Below, piece after piece: positions 43,203 to 51,414 of a stretch of DNA of 64,000 nt. The position numbers were made by a program, and so were the translations under genes. The notes under the pieces were generated by a model. That model was not told the origin of the DNA, ran no database searches, and saw nothing but the letters and a program-made list of their open reading frames with translations. How positions within the stretch are numbered: position 1 is the stretch's first letter; every line of letters begins with the position of its first letter. Source of the DNA: an uncultured Porphyromonadaceae bacterium (lineage in GTDB: Bacteria > Bacteroidota > Bacteroidia > Bacteroidales > Muribaculaceae); assembly GCA_937989585.1 (NCBI GenBank), contig CALKRW010000066.1:12799-76798 (forward strand), read 5' to 3'.

Positions 43203-43484
43203 TCAGAATTGCCATGCTTGTGCCTTTACCCCACACGAAAACGCAGACATATTTTCATAGTCGGCGTCAGTCATAAGTCTTATCTGAAGGTCAGTATCCG
43301 ATATGTTTTTTTCACCGCATTTAGCCGTTATGCGTTTGGTAATTGCTTCCTTCCGAGCCTTGCGCTCTTCAAGGCGATGTCGTTCTTCTGCACTAAAATC
43401 TCCTCGGAGATGTTGCTCCAAGTTGTGACGGAAACTAGCGACATCCTCTCGATCCATCGGAGGATTTGGTATTGAACGCATCAT
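43203..43484 (-). CDS. Small hypothetical protein
   Basis: The protein has 93 residues: a charged helical region (FSAEERHRLEERKARKEAIT) and a C-terminal QIRLMTDADYENMSAFSCG. It has no signal peptide or membrane segment. A good promoter at 43504-43535 directs transcription to it, leaving about 10 bases of leader, so I count it as real. I do not recognise its family. Confidence 0.6.
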   Translation of the reverse strand: MMRSIPNPPMDREDVASFRHNLEQHLRGDFSAEERHRLEERKARKEAITKRITAKCGEKNISDTDLQIRLMTDADYENMSAFSCGVKAQAWQF

Positions 43485-43503
43485 TCTTCAATTGTTTAAT
43501 TCG

Positions 43504-43535
43504 CAAAGATAGTAAACATTTTTGATTACCACAAA
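43504..43535 (-). promoter_or_regulatory. Promoter of the 43203 gene
   Basis: On the minus strand TTTG (43532-43535), 20 bases, then TATCTTTG (43504-43511). Confidence 0.65.
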
Positions 43536-43676
43536 ATTTTAACGTCCCATTCCTGCGAAAAGTTTTTGCGACCCTACAATCCTGCGTTGTAAAGAGCGGT
43601 TGGTGATAAAAACAATTAATATTACCAATCTATTCGGCTGCAAGTGTTAAAATGTAGTTAAATATCGGTTTGGCTA

Positions 43677-43707
43677 TTGCTTTTGGAGCTCGAATGTTGT
43701 ACCTTTG
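43677..43707 (+). promoter_or_regulatory. Promoter with no evident gene downstream
   Basis: TTG (43677-43679), 20 bases, then TACCTTTG (43700-43707) points into a stretch without a convincing gene. Initiation would be near 43713. Confidence 0.55.
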
Positions 43708-44102
43708 TCTCAGCGTTTATGATTGGCCGGTGATTATTATTGACGTCACTTGAGTTTACTAACCTTTATTATTAACCTTTGAAATTCTTAATCTGCTATG
43801 TTTCCCAGAAACAAAAATCCCGCTCTGCGGACATTATTCCTTTATTTTATTCCTTTATCGAGTTCATTAACCACTATTGTCTAATCCCTTAACTTTGTGC
43901 ATCCTATCCGGACAGCACGAAAACCCATCATCCGGTCATCTAACGCCTGAACACCGAACCAATCATCTGACGCAATCACCAATCAGGGCCCTGATTTTCA
44001 ACTTAAACCTTATTCCCAAACCGATTTCTAAATTTCTCATATTATGAAACCAACATCCCCTAAACCACATCCCATCCATTGCAGGAATCCCTCACCCCCA
44101 CT
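43708..44102. other. Non-coding stretch, possible gene remnant or RNA
   Basis: About 395 bases behind the 43677 promoter. The only plus-strand frames are 28 codons from 43798 (MFPRNKNPALRTLF..., hydrophobic end) and 20 codons from 44044. Neither is convincing. A further TAACTTTG at 43890-43897 has no -33 partner. The 43900-44100 part is rich in C and A. It may be the leader of a deleted gene, an untranslated RNA, or nothing. Confidence 0.35.
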
Positions 44103-44663
44103 CTAAACATTTATTACATAATCTCCTTGATAGGTCTGGTTTAGTTTCGATTCAATATCCTTTATCGAGACATTGCCGCGTCGCATTTGTTTTATGTTTA
44201 TCATCAAATAGATTGTATGTGTTGTGTCAGCAGCCTGAAGAAATGTTTCCGGGCCGAATAAGTTGATCATCATGCGCTGGTAAAACCTGAATCTACGACT
44301 TCCCAATTTCTTATCAATTTTTTTGCCTTTTATATCTTCTTCCAGATCGCAAGCCGCTACGAATCCAAATGAAACAAGAGGATTCCTGTGATAATACTTC
44401 AGCATTACCTCGATACAAGAGAGCACAATTGTACGAGGTTCGTAGTCGTTGGTGAGCATTGAGTATCGGTTCCTGCTTTTTTCAACGCCCTTCCAATAAA
44501 ATTTTATGCCATAGAATTCATTCTCAAATCCCTCGACCTCGACAATATAACGTTTATTGCTCTTAGTTGATCTGAAAGTCCATAAATCAACAATGCGAAG
44601 TGAGTTGGGATCCTTACTTCGCATTATAAATGTCGGGTTGTAATAACCTATCGATGGAATCAC
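44103..44663 (-). CDS. Unknown protein, second gene of an AT-rich two-gene operon
   Basis: The protein has 186 residues and is basic, with no signal peptide or membrane segment. It has a beta-rich first half (YIVEVEGFENEFYGIKFYWK), then TNDYEPRTIVLSCIEVMLKY, VSFGFVAACDLEEDI, and GSRRFRFYQRMMINLFGPE. The A+T content is clearly above that of its neighbours. Its ATG overlaps the stop of the 52-residue gene by 4 bases (ATGA), so translation is coupled. I do not recognise it. A small-plus-large overlapping pair is typical of toxin-antitoxin or defence modules, but that is only an analogy. Confidence 0.65.
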   Translation of the reverse strand: MIPSIGYYNPTFIMRSKDPNSLRIVDLWTFRSTKSNKRYIVEVEGFENEFYGIKFYWKGVEKSRNRYSMLTNDYEPRTIVLSCIEVMLKYYHRNPLVSFGFVAACDLEEDIKGKKIDKKLGSRRFRFYQRMMINLFGPETFLQAADTTHTIYLMINIKQMRRGNVSIKDIESKLNQTYQGDYVINV

Positions 44664-44818
44664 GGAAGCAGATACTGATATGAAGTTATGCGTAGTTGCT
44701 GTCGTTCTGCGCCTGTGATTGCTTTAATCTTAATTGTCCGTTTGGAGGTATAAGAATCTTTACCTTCATTTTTGGTGAAGGTAACCATTGGTATTGGCTT
44801 GTCTTTTGTTGCTTTCAT
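44660..44818 (-). CDS. Small basic protein, first gene of an AT-rich two-gene operon
   Basis: The protein has 52 residues and starts MKATKDKPIPM. The open frame extends to 44935, but a promoter at 44843-44874 lies inside the extension, so the true start should be 44818 with an 18-base leader. It is very rich in Lys and Thr (TSKRTIKIKAITGAERQQL). Family unknown. Confidence 0.6.
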   Translation of the reverse strand: MKATKDKPIPMVTFTKNEGKDSYTSKRTIKIKAITGAERQQLRITSYQYLLP

Positions 44819-44842
44819 TCTTATTCCTGTTTTTAATTTTGC

Positions 44843-44874
44843 CAAAGGTACTGTTTTTCTCGATATGTAACAAA
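44843..44874 (-). promoter_or_regulatory. Promoter of the AT-rich two-gene operon
   Basis: On the minus strand TTTG (44871-44874), 20 bases, then TACCTTTG (44843-44850), close to the ideal. Confidence 0.7.
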
Positions 44875-44950
44875 CTTTTTGTAATAAAAATTTCCATTCA
44901 TAATAAAAACGTTTGTTACAGCGCTTTAGTTCCATTTATATTGTAAAAAA

Positions 44951-44985
44951 TGAAGAAGTTGACCGGGGAGGAGTCAACTTCTTCA
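44951..44985 (-). terminator. Terminator of the Cbp1-like gene
   Basis: TGAAGAAGTTGAC (44951-44963) pairs perfectly with 44973-44985. TTTTTTACAA follows on the minus strand. Confidence 0.85.
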
Positions 44986-45008
44986 TCGTTAAAATGTAAT
45001 TTCCGGTT

Positions 45009-45893
45009 TTAGTTGGTCTGGATTACGAGATAGGACGTATTCGACCAGAAAGCGGTGGGATTCGTGACGGTGAGAACCATGTTGTTGCCCTGACGGGAAA
45101 GTGTGTATGATCCGGCAGGCATGTTCGTCTTTATCTCTGCTTTTTTGACCCCGGTGAGAGTCTGGCCGGTATATGTCCGCTTGTCTGCCTGCGTGAAGAA
45201 CTTGTGGTCGAAGTCGTTTGCGAGAATCTTGGTCTTGGAGAGGAATTTCTTCTCAAGAATGCGTGCTTCCTTGAGTTGCTTCTTGTTGCCGACGGCAATG
45301 TAGACTGTGTTGAGTTCGTTGTCGCGGTCCGTTACGGTAGCCTGTGCGATATTACGCTGGTCGGTTACTTCTGATACGGTGGTGTTGAGTGAGTCAACCT
45401 GTGTGTTGAGTGAGGCGATTTCACCTTTGGCCTGAGCGAGTTGTGCGTTGAGGCTTGCGATTTCGGCACTCTGTGTCTCGATCTGAGCCTTCAGGCTCTC
45501 GATGGTCTGGGCGAGTTGAGTGGTGTAGACGTTCGACGAGGATAGTTTCTTTTCCAGTTCCTCGAGTTTTTTGCGGCGTTGGGCTAGGGCATCCTGGATG
45601 GCTGTTATGTCCTGGCGTATGCGTGCCTTTTGGGATGGAGTCTCTGAACCGTCCGCTGAAACTATGGACTCCAGATTCTTAATGTCGTCGAGACCGGTTG
45701 AGATTTCGTTGACGAGCGACAGGAGTTCGTCACGGTCGGCCACGGCCTGCTCGAGGTCTGCCTTTGAGGCCTGGTTGATTTTCTCGGTATCCTCTGCGTT
45801 TTCCTTTGCCGAACCGGATTTGTTGTCGCAAGAGCAGAAAAATACTGTTATTGCTGTAAGACAGATTGTCGCGAATTTTCTTGTGTTAATCAT
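45009..45893 (-). CDS. Cbp1-like coiled-coil surface lipoprotein
   Basis: The protein has 294 residues and a lipobox (VFFCSCDN). Residues 40-190 are one long coiled coil (ELEKKLSSSNVYTTQLAQTI, SLNAQLAQAKGEIASLNTQV). A conserved C-terminal domain follows (YIAVGNKKQLKEARILEKKF, AGSYTLSRQGNNMVLTVTNP, TAFWSNTSYLVIQ). This order matches Bacteroides proteins related to the collagen-binding adhesin Cbp1. Collagen binding by this member is not shown by the sequence. It is transcribed alone. Confidence 0.7.
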   Translation of the reverse strand: MINTRKFATICLTAITVFFCSCDNKSGSAKENAEDTEKINQASKADLEQAVADRDELLSLVNEISTGLDDIKNLESIVSADGSETPSQKARIRQDITAIQDALAQRRKKLEELEKKLSSSNVYTTQLAQTIESLKAQIETQSAEIASLNAQLAQAKGEIASLNTQVDSLNTTVSEVTDQRNIAQATVTDRDNELNTVYIAVGNKKQLKEARILEKKFLSKTKILANDFDHKFFTQADKRTYTGQTLTGVKKAEIKTNMPAGSYTLSRQGNNMVLTVTNPTAFWSNTSYLVIQTN

Positions 45894-45968
45894 GAGGGTT
45901 GTGTTTTAATGCTTAGCGGTTAAATATTAAAGATTATTTTATCAGATGTGTCTTATGTACTGAATTTA

Positions 45969-46691
45969 TCAGTCGTCATTGTCACGATATTTATTTCGGT
46001 GGCTTTCGCGTTCAGGTTCGGGACGGCCTCCGACTATTATTACAATTTCACCCCTGGGTTGGTTCGCTTCGAAGTGTAATGAAATTTCGGCAAGCGATCC
46101 ACGCACTGTGGTTTCGAAGCGTTTTGAGATCTCACGGGAGACAGAGGCTGCCCGCTCTGGCCCGCAGAATTCGGAGAGTTGAGCGAGTGTGCGCGTCAGC
46201 CTGAGCGGAGATTCGTATATCACACAGGTCACGGGGCTGTCTGCGATGGACTTGAGCAGGGTAGCGCGGCCTTTCTTGGGCGGCAGAAAACCGATGAATG
46301 TGAATCGGTCGCAAGGCAGACCTGAGTTTACAAGCGCCGGGACAAAGGCTGTGGCGCCTGGCAGCGTCACTACGGGAATGCCTGCGCGGCGGCATTCCCG
46401 GGAAAGCAGAAATCCGGGGTCGGATATGCCCGGAGTCCCGGCATCCGATATGAGGGCTACGTCTTCCCCTCCCTCGATGCGCGTGACAACTCCGGCTACG
46501 CTCTCGTGTTCATTAAACTTGTGGTGGCTTGCAAGTGGCGTTTTTATGCCGAAATGCTCGAGAAGCGGACGCGAGGTGCGCGTGTCCTCGGCAAGAATCA
46601 GCGACACGGAGCAGAGTGTCTCGACGGCCCGTGGTGTCATGTCGCCCAGATTTCCGACGGGAGTGGGTACGATGTATAGTGTTCCGGCCAT
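45969..46691 (-). CDS. rsmI: 16S rRNA (cytidine-1402-2'-O)-methyltransferase RsmI
   Basis: The protein has 240 residues. The opening TLYIVPTPVGNLGDMTPRAV, LILAEDTRTSRPLLEHFGI and ALISDAGTPGISDPGF identify the RsmI class of tetrapyrrole-methylase-like enzymes, which methylate the decoding-site cytidine of 16S rRNA. It follows the acidic 46698 gene by 6 bases and ends a likely three-gene operon with dacB. Confidence 0.95.
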   Translation of the reverse strand: MAGTLYIVPTPVGNLGDMTPRAVETLCSVSLILAEDTRTSRPLLEHFGIKTPLASHHKFNEHESVAGVVTRIEGGEDVALISDAGTPGISDPGFLLSRECRRAGIPVVTLPGATAFVPALVNSGLPCDRFTFIGFLPPKKGRATLLKSIADSPVTCVIYESPLRLTRTLAQLSEFCGPERAASVSREISKRFETTVRGSLAEISLHFEANQPRGEIVIIVGGRPEPERESHRNKYRDNDD

Positions 46692-46697
46692 AAGTCG

Positions 46698-47510
46698 TCA
46701 GGCGATACCGGCGAAGTGGTTCCGGACGATTGATACGAAATCCTTTACATCTTCGTCTTCGGGATTCCAGCCGAGGTCGTTGTACAGATACTCCTCAGCC
46801 TCATCGATCGAGTGCATGGCCATGATGGTGTTCAGCGTGTCGGCGAATGCCGAATCGTTGTTGCCGAAAAGGCTGCGGCGGAAACGGAACTTGTCGTTCA
46901 GCGTGAAGGCGCGGCGCAGGTCGCGTGCCTCGCGTCGCGACAGGGCTTCGTCTACCCTGATGTCGGCGGATGCCGTTGGAATTGAGGATTCGTCTTCGTC
47001 CTCTTTATCATTCATGTCCTCTTTATCATTCATGTCTTCTTTGTCATTCATGTCCGGTTTGTCCTCATCGCCTGTTTCTGCTGAGTGTATAATGGGTTCG
47101 TCCTCGACGGTCTGGCATTCGCTTGCGCTGCCGTAGACGAAAGGCTCCGGAACAACCACCGTCGACTCAAGCAACTCTGCGTGGCTGGGAGTGTCGGGAG
47201 TCGCGGATTCGGCTGTCTCGTTCTCAATGGCGCTCTCGGCAACTTCGTTCTCGTCGGAAATTTCACTTTCGACGGCTTCCTGGTCTTTGACTTCGTCATC
47301 GGTGAGAGTCTCTGCCAGCGCCGACTCTGCTTCGGCTATTGCGTCTGGCGAGGGATCCTTTTCGGCAAGGAGTGATTCGAAAAGCTGGTGGAATTCATTG
47401 TACTTGTCAGCGAGCATGGTGCGTATGTCGGCATTGTCGCGGACAGCGAGAGTGCGTAGCAGTCCCTCGATTTCGATATTGAGATGCGTTAGTCGTGAGA
47501 TGGTATCCAT
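46698..47510 (-). CDS. Acidic protein of unknown function with internal DMNDKE repeat
   Basis: The protein has 270 residues. The first 60 are helical (SRLTHLNIEIEGLLRTLAVR). A long acidic, low-complexity linker (residues about 65-190) contains three copies of DMNDKE, each coded by an 18-base unit. The C-terminal 80 residues are well-formed and probably conserved (SRREARDLRRAFTLNDKFRF ... FADTLNTIMAMHSIDEAEEY). This C-terminal part is familiar from Bacteroidales hypothetical proteins next to rsmI, but I cannot name a function. Confidence 0.75.
   Translation of the reverse strand: MDTISRLTHLNIEIEGLLRTLAVRDNADIRTMLADKYNEFHQLFESLLAEKDPSPDAIAEAESALAETLTDDEVKDQEAVESEISDENEVAESAIENETAESATPDTPSHAELLESTVVVPEPFVYGSASECQTVEDEPIIHSAETGDEDKPDMNDKEDMNDKEDMNDKEDEDESSIPTASADIRVDEALSRREARDLRRAFTLNDKFRFRRSLFGNNDSAFADTLNTIMAMHSIDEAEEYLYNDLGWNPEDEDVKDFVSIVRNHFAGIA
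46998..47051 (-). repeat. Three tandem 18-bp units inside the 46698 gene
   Basis: Two identical units GTCCTCTTTATCATTCAT (46998-47015, 47016-47033) and a third with two changes (47034-47051). Being a multiple of three, copy-number change keeps the frame. Confidence 0.85.
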
Positions 47511-47588
47511 ATGCGTGGGTCGATTATATGATTCGTTTAAGTCTTGATGTGCGCTTCACGCGCCGAGATTTCGTCTTCAGGCGTTTCC

Positions 47589-48959
47589 TCAGGGAAGTTG
47601 GCTTAGCAGAAAACGCTCGAGAGCCTCGCGTAAGGCTGCGCGTGAGCAATAGAACGAGTTTGCCATTATGACGACGACATGCGTGGGCTTCGAGTTTTCT
47701 GAATCCAGAACATATCCGGCGAAACACTGAACTCCGTTCATGGAGCCTGTCTTGAAGGCTAGCCGGCCGGCAAGCCGGTTGGCCTTGCAGAAATTCTTCA
47801 TGGTCCCGTCCTTGCCCGAGATCGGGAAATATGAAATGTATCTCTCAGCCATGGGACTCTTGTACATCCATTCGAGTACGCCGCCAAGAAACTCGGGTGA
47901 AAAGCGGTCGTTGCGTGATAGGCCGCTTCCGTCGCATAGTGTTATGGGCTCGGTGTCGAATCCGCGTTTGTTCCACAGGTCGATTTCTGCCTCAAGCGCA
48001 TCCTCGCGCGATTTGCCCGGCCGGATTGCACGGAGCATACCTTCTGCGAACATGTTGTCGCTTCGCACCATCAGGCTGCGTAGCATTTCGTCAAGCGACG
48101 GAGAGGTATGGGTGTACAGCACGATGTCCTTGCCGCGGCTGGATTTTGTTTTTTTAGCAGGGGTATACTTTATGCCGTATTTGTCAAGAGCCTCCTTGAG
48201 TTCGTGTACCATACTCTCGGCGGGATTGTTCATCGTCGTGACAACCGACCATTTATTATTGGCCAGTGTCTTGCGCGGGGCGTAGACGTGTAGGGTGGAC
48301 GAACCCATCCCGCGTTTGAGGTCCACTGACTTGCTCCTGTGCTTGATGATCTTGAGGTCCGGGACATGAGGCTTCGACTTGCCGGAGGCCGGATAGAGCA
48401 GGAATGTGTTGTCCTTCCAGTTCAGTCCGTAGAATCCTGCGCCGTAGTCCCAGGGGGTGTCGTCTATGCTCCATGATTCAACCTGTCCGCTGTCCGGAAT
48501 GGTATCCTCGACAGTGATTGTGCCTGCGAATTCCCTGACACCTCTTTCGGCAAGGCGTCTTGCGATAGAATCGCAGAATCCGCGGTTATCCATGAAGAAC
48601 TCGCTCTCGAGTGTCGGATCGCCTGTGGCATGAACAGTGAGAGTGCCTGTAAGGCGCCCCTTGGACAAACGGTAGTTATCCAGGGTCACGCGTGTCCTGA
48701 AGCGGAAGTCTGACCCGAGGAGTGACAGGGCCGTGGCGGAAGTCAGGGACTTGGTGATGGATGCGGGTATCAGAGCCTTCTTTGCATTTGATTCAAATAC
48801 GACTTTGCCGGTCTTGAGGTCCTTGATATACAGGCCAAGGGAAGCCGTGTTCTCCCCCTTGATTCCTAATATGCCTTGGCCAAGCACGGATTGTGTCGCC
48901 AATACCAGAAGGACGAGTAGCAGTAGGGACAGTTTTGGATATTGTGCTGATTTTTTCAT
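47589..48959 (-). CDS. dacB: D-alanyl-D-alanine carboxypeptidase/endopeptidase (PBP4, class C PBP)
   Basis: The protein has 456 residues and a signal peptide. The three serine-PBP boxes are visible: S67-I-T-K70, the SDN box in MVRSDNMFAEGML, and KTGSMNGVQCFAGY near the end. The long insertion between SxxK and SDN is typical of DacB. It trims peptidoglycan peptides in the periplasm. It is the first gene of a dacB, acidic protein, rsmI series. Confidence 0.92.
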   Translation of the reverse strand: MKKSAQYPKLSLLLLVLLVLATQSVLGQGILGIKGENTASLGLYIKDLKTGKVVFESNAKKALIPASITKSLTSATALSLLGSDFRFRTRVTLDNYRLSKGRLTGTLTVHATGDPTLESEFFMDNRGFCDSIARRLAERGVREFAGTITVEDTIPDSGQVESWSIDDTPWDYGAGFYGLNWKDNTFLLYPASGKSKPHVPDLKIIKHRSKSVDLKRGMGSSTLHVYAPRKTLANNKWSVVTTMNNPAESMVHELKEALDKYGIKYTPAKKTKSSRGKDIVLYTHTSPSLDEMLRSLMVRSDNMFAEGMLRAIRPGKSREDALEAEIDLWNKRGFDTEPITLCDGSGLSRNDRFSPEFLGGVLEWMYKSPMAERYISYFPISGKDGTMKNFCKANRLAGRLAFKTGSMNGVQCFAGYVLDSENSKPTHVVVIMANSFYCSRAALREALERFLLSQLP

Positions 48960-49043
48960 AATTCGTAGCGAAATTACAAAAACTTTCTTAAATTATTGTT
49001 AACTTTACGCCACAAAACTATTGCCAGTTTTTCCCCGTCAAGC

Positions 49044-49601
49044 ATGCGTATCTTTTATTGCATTATTATATTGGCACTTATGTTGTGTTCGTGTTCGCTT
49101 TCGGATACGGGAGCGCAGGCTTATGTCGACGCCATTTCGGAAGCCATAAAAAAAACGGAACCGGATACTGCCGCTCTTAAAAAAATACGAAATGAAATTT
49201 CGGAACAACATGATTCGGAGTTGAATTCGGCCGTTTATAATTCTACCCATGATTCCACATTGAATGTCAGGGCAATGGCTCTTGTTCTGACACATGCGCC
49301 CGAAAATGTGGCGGACACTCTCCTGAAAAAGCCGACTAAGGAGTTTGCCCGTGAGATTTACAATGCATATATGATTCTTGGCGGCCGCGAGGATTATTAC
49401 AAGGTAATGTCGGCAAGCCAGAGCCGCTTCGACAGCATGGAGCCTGATGCTCAGGCCGCTGTCCTGGCATCCTATCTTACTCCGGAACAGATAGCGGCCG
49501 GAATCGAGGACACCGACAGGGATCTCACAGACGCTCTTCGCAGATTCTATGCTTCGACACCTTCGGATCTCCGGCGCTTCGAACAGACCCTCGGGGATTG
49601 A
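49044..49601 (+). CDS. Small lipoprotein of unknown function
   Basis: From the ATG at 49044 the protein has 185 residues and a lipobox (ALMLCSCSLS). I prefer this to the start at 48996 because it places the signal peptide at the N-terminus. The mature part is alpha-helical (YVDAISEAIKKTEPDTAALK, GREDYYKVMSASQSRFDSME). No family recognised. It is 32 bases upstream of the polyprenyl synthetase and probably co-transcribed. Confidence 0.65.
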   Translation: MRIFYCIIILALMLCSCSLSDTGAQAYVDAISEAIKKTEPDTAALKKIRNEISEQHDSELNSAVYNSTHDSTLNVRAMALVLTHAPENVADTLLKKPTKEFAREIYNAYMILGGREDYYKVMSASQSRFDSMEPDAQAAVLASYLTPEQIAAGIEDTDRDLTDALRRFYASTPSDLRRFEQTLGD

Positions 49602-49633
49602 ACCACCAGCGATAATATTGAAAACATAAAAAG

Positions 49634-50596
49634 ATGATAGACAAAGAACATATCTCATTGCTTATTCAAGACGGTATAAAGAACATTCATTATCCCGAAG
49701 AGCCGTCACGCTTGTATCAGCCAATAAAATACACTATGGCTTCCGGCGGCAAGCGTCTGCGTCCTACATTGCTTCTGAGTGTCCTCTCGGCTTTAGGCCA
49801 TGATCCTGCCGAAGGTCTTGACCAGGCTCTGGGTATTGAGATGTTTCATAATTTCACTCTTCTGCATGATGATGTAATGGATGCCGCCGAACTACGGCGC
49901 GGCCAGCCGACGGTTCATACGCGCTGGGACGTCAATACCGCCATCCTCTCGGGAGACGCGATGCTTACCATGGCGGGAATATTCATGGGACGCTGTGATT
50001 CGCGTCATATCGCAAAGGTCCTGGAACTGTTCAATAAGACTGCGATGGAAGTTTATGAAGGCCAGCAATATGACATGGATTTCGAGGTGCGCACAGATGT
50101 GAGTGTGGAGGCTTACCTTGAGATGATCCGTCTGAAGACCTCGGTCCTGCTGGCGTGTGCATGTAAGATAGGAGCGATTCTCGCAGACGCTTCCGACGTG
50201 GTATGCGATGCTTTCTACGATTATGGCATCAAACTGGGGCTGGGATTCCAGATTCAGGATGACCGTCTGGATACTTATGGCGACCCTGTGATCTTCGGCA
50301 AGCAGATTGGCGGAGACATTATAAATGAGAAAAAAACATGGCTGTTGATATCGGCGCTCAATATGGATAAGAGCGGAGAGATGCGATCCCTGCTCGGCAC
50401 CCCGCTTCCTGATACGGAGAAAGTTGAGCGAGTGCGCTCTGTCTACGACCGTCTCGGGCTGAAAGAAAAGAGCAGGGATCTTGTTGACTCTTATGCGCAT
50501 GCCGCCATAAGGGCTATTGAGAATGTGCCGATGGCCGATGCCGACCGCGCCTATTTTGTAAATCTTGCTGAATCGATGACCTCGCGCTCATTCTGA
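49634..50596 (+). CDS. Polyprenyl synthetase-family protein (isoprenoid diphosphate synthase)
   Basis: The protein has 320 residues. The first aspartate-rich motif is D79-D-V-M-D83 (HNFTLLHDDVMDAAELRRGQ), the second is FQIQDDRLDTYGD, and GGKRLRP binds the isopentenyl diphosphate. It condenses isopentenyl diphosphate into an all-trans prenyl chain for quinones or other lipids. Chain length cannot be read with confidence. The tatD stop-start overlap (TGATG) shows coupling with the next gene. Confidence 0.9.
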   Translation: MIDKEHISLLIQDGIKNIHYPEEPSRLYQPIKYTMASGGKRLRPTLLLSVLSALGHDPAEGLDQALGIEMFHNFTLLHDDVMDAAELRRGQPTVHTRWDVNTAILSGDAMLTMAGIFMGRCDSRHIAKVLELFNKTAMEVYEGQQYDMDFEVRTDVSVEAYLEMIRLKTSVLLACACKIGAILADASDVVCDAFYDYGIKLGLGFQIQDDRLDTYGDPVIFGKQIGGDIINEKKTWLLISALNMDKSGEMRSLLGTPLPDTEKVERVRSVYDRLGLKEKSRDLVDSYAHAAIRAIENVPMADADRAYFVNLAESMTSRSF

Positions 50597-51414
50597 TGGA
50601 TACAACGTCAGCGTGTAAAACAGAACACCATCTTACAGACACCCATACTCACCTCTACCTCGAGGAGTTCGATCCGGACAGGGATGGTGCTGTAAGGCGT
50701 GCCATTGAGGCAGGTGTCACAAGAATGATTTTCCCAAATGTCGACCTGTCGACAATCGTACCCATGGAGTCGCTTGCCGCCCGCTTCCCTGAGAATATAC
50801 GCGTTGCCATGGGACTGCATCCGACAGAGGTGAACGATGCGAGCGATGACGCGCTCGCAGAAATCACCGAAAGAATCAGAATGCGTCCTGCCGACTATGT
50901 CGCTGTGGGCGAAATAGGGATGGACCTGTACTGGGACAGGAGTTTCGAGTCTAAGCAGATGGACGTCCTGGAGCGGCAGCTGGCCCTGTCTGTGGAATTG
51001 GGCAAGCCGGTCATAATACATTGCCGGGAGGCCCTCGACCAGACACTGGAGGTGATGAGCGGCTTCGGTGACAGATTATGCGGCGTGTTCCATAGTTTCG
51101 GCGGAACGGCAGACGATGTCGAGCGTATATGCCGAGACTATGATTTCTATTTCGGTATCAACGGAATAGTGACTTTCAAAAACAGCGGATTGCGAAAGAC
51201 TTTGCCCGCGATTGAGCCTGCCAGGCTTTTGCTTGAGACAGACTCGCCATATCTCGCGCCCGTGCCCATGCGTGGCAAGCGCAACGAGAGCGCCTACATT
51301 GTCCATACGGCGCAGGTTGTGGCCCGAGAGTTGGGACTTACCATGTCAGGGCTTGCTGAGATGACATCCGACAACGCCTCGCGTCTGTTCGGGTGGACAT
51401 TCAGAGATTCTTGA
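50596..51414 (+). CDS. tatD: TatD-family metal-dependent hydrolase (DNase)
   Basis: The protein has 272 residues. TDTHTHLYLEEFD, VAMGLHPTEV, GEIGMDLYWDRS, VIIHCREALDQ, GVFHSFGG and LLETDSPYLAP are the metal-binding and catalytic blocks of the family. The start overlaps the previous stop by 1 base. The last 14 bases overlap the end of the convergent hemerythrin-LuxR gene. Confidence 0.93.
   Translation: MDTTSACKTEHHLTDTHTHLYLEEFDPDRDGAVRRAIEAGVTRMIFPNVDLSTIVPMESLAARFPENIRVAMGLHPTEVNDASDDALAEITERIRMRPADYVAVGEIGMDLYWDRSFESKQMDVLERQLALSVELGKPVIIHCREALDQTLEVMSGFGDRLCGVFHSFGGTADDVERICRDYDFYFGINGIVTFKNSGLRKTLPAIEPARLLLETDSPYLAPVPMRGKRNESAYIVHTAQVVARELGLTMSGLAEMTSDNASRLFGWTFRDS

Noticed and set aside
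44044..44106. 20-codon frame MKPTSPKPHP... on the plus strand
   Set aside because: Very short, proline-rich by C-rich composition, overlapping the stop of the convergent gene, with no promoter at a suitable place.
43037..45000. Integrated element with an att site at the tRNA-Gln 3' end
   Set aside because: I found no second copy of the tRNA 3' end (TTCGAATCCTTCC) downstream and no integrase, so only a remnant or unrelated acquisition can be proposed.
46998..47051. Short direct repeats as a possible CRISPR array
   Set aside because: The units are contiguous without spacers and code for DMNDKE within a gene.
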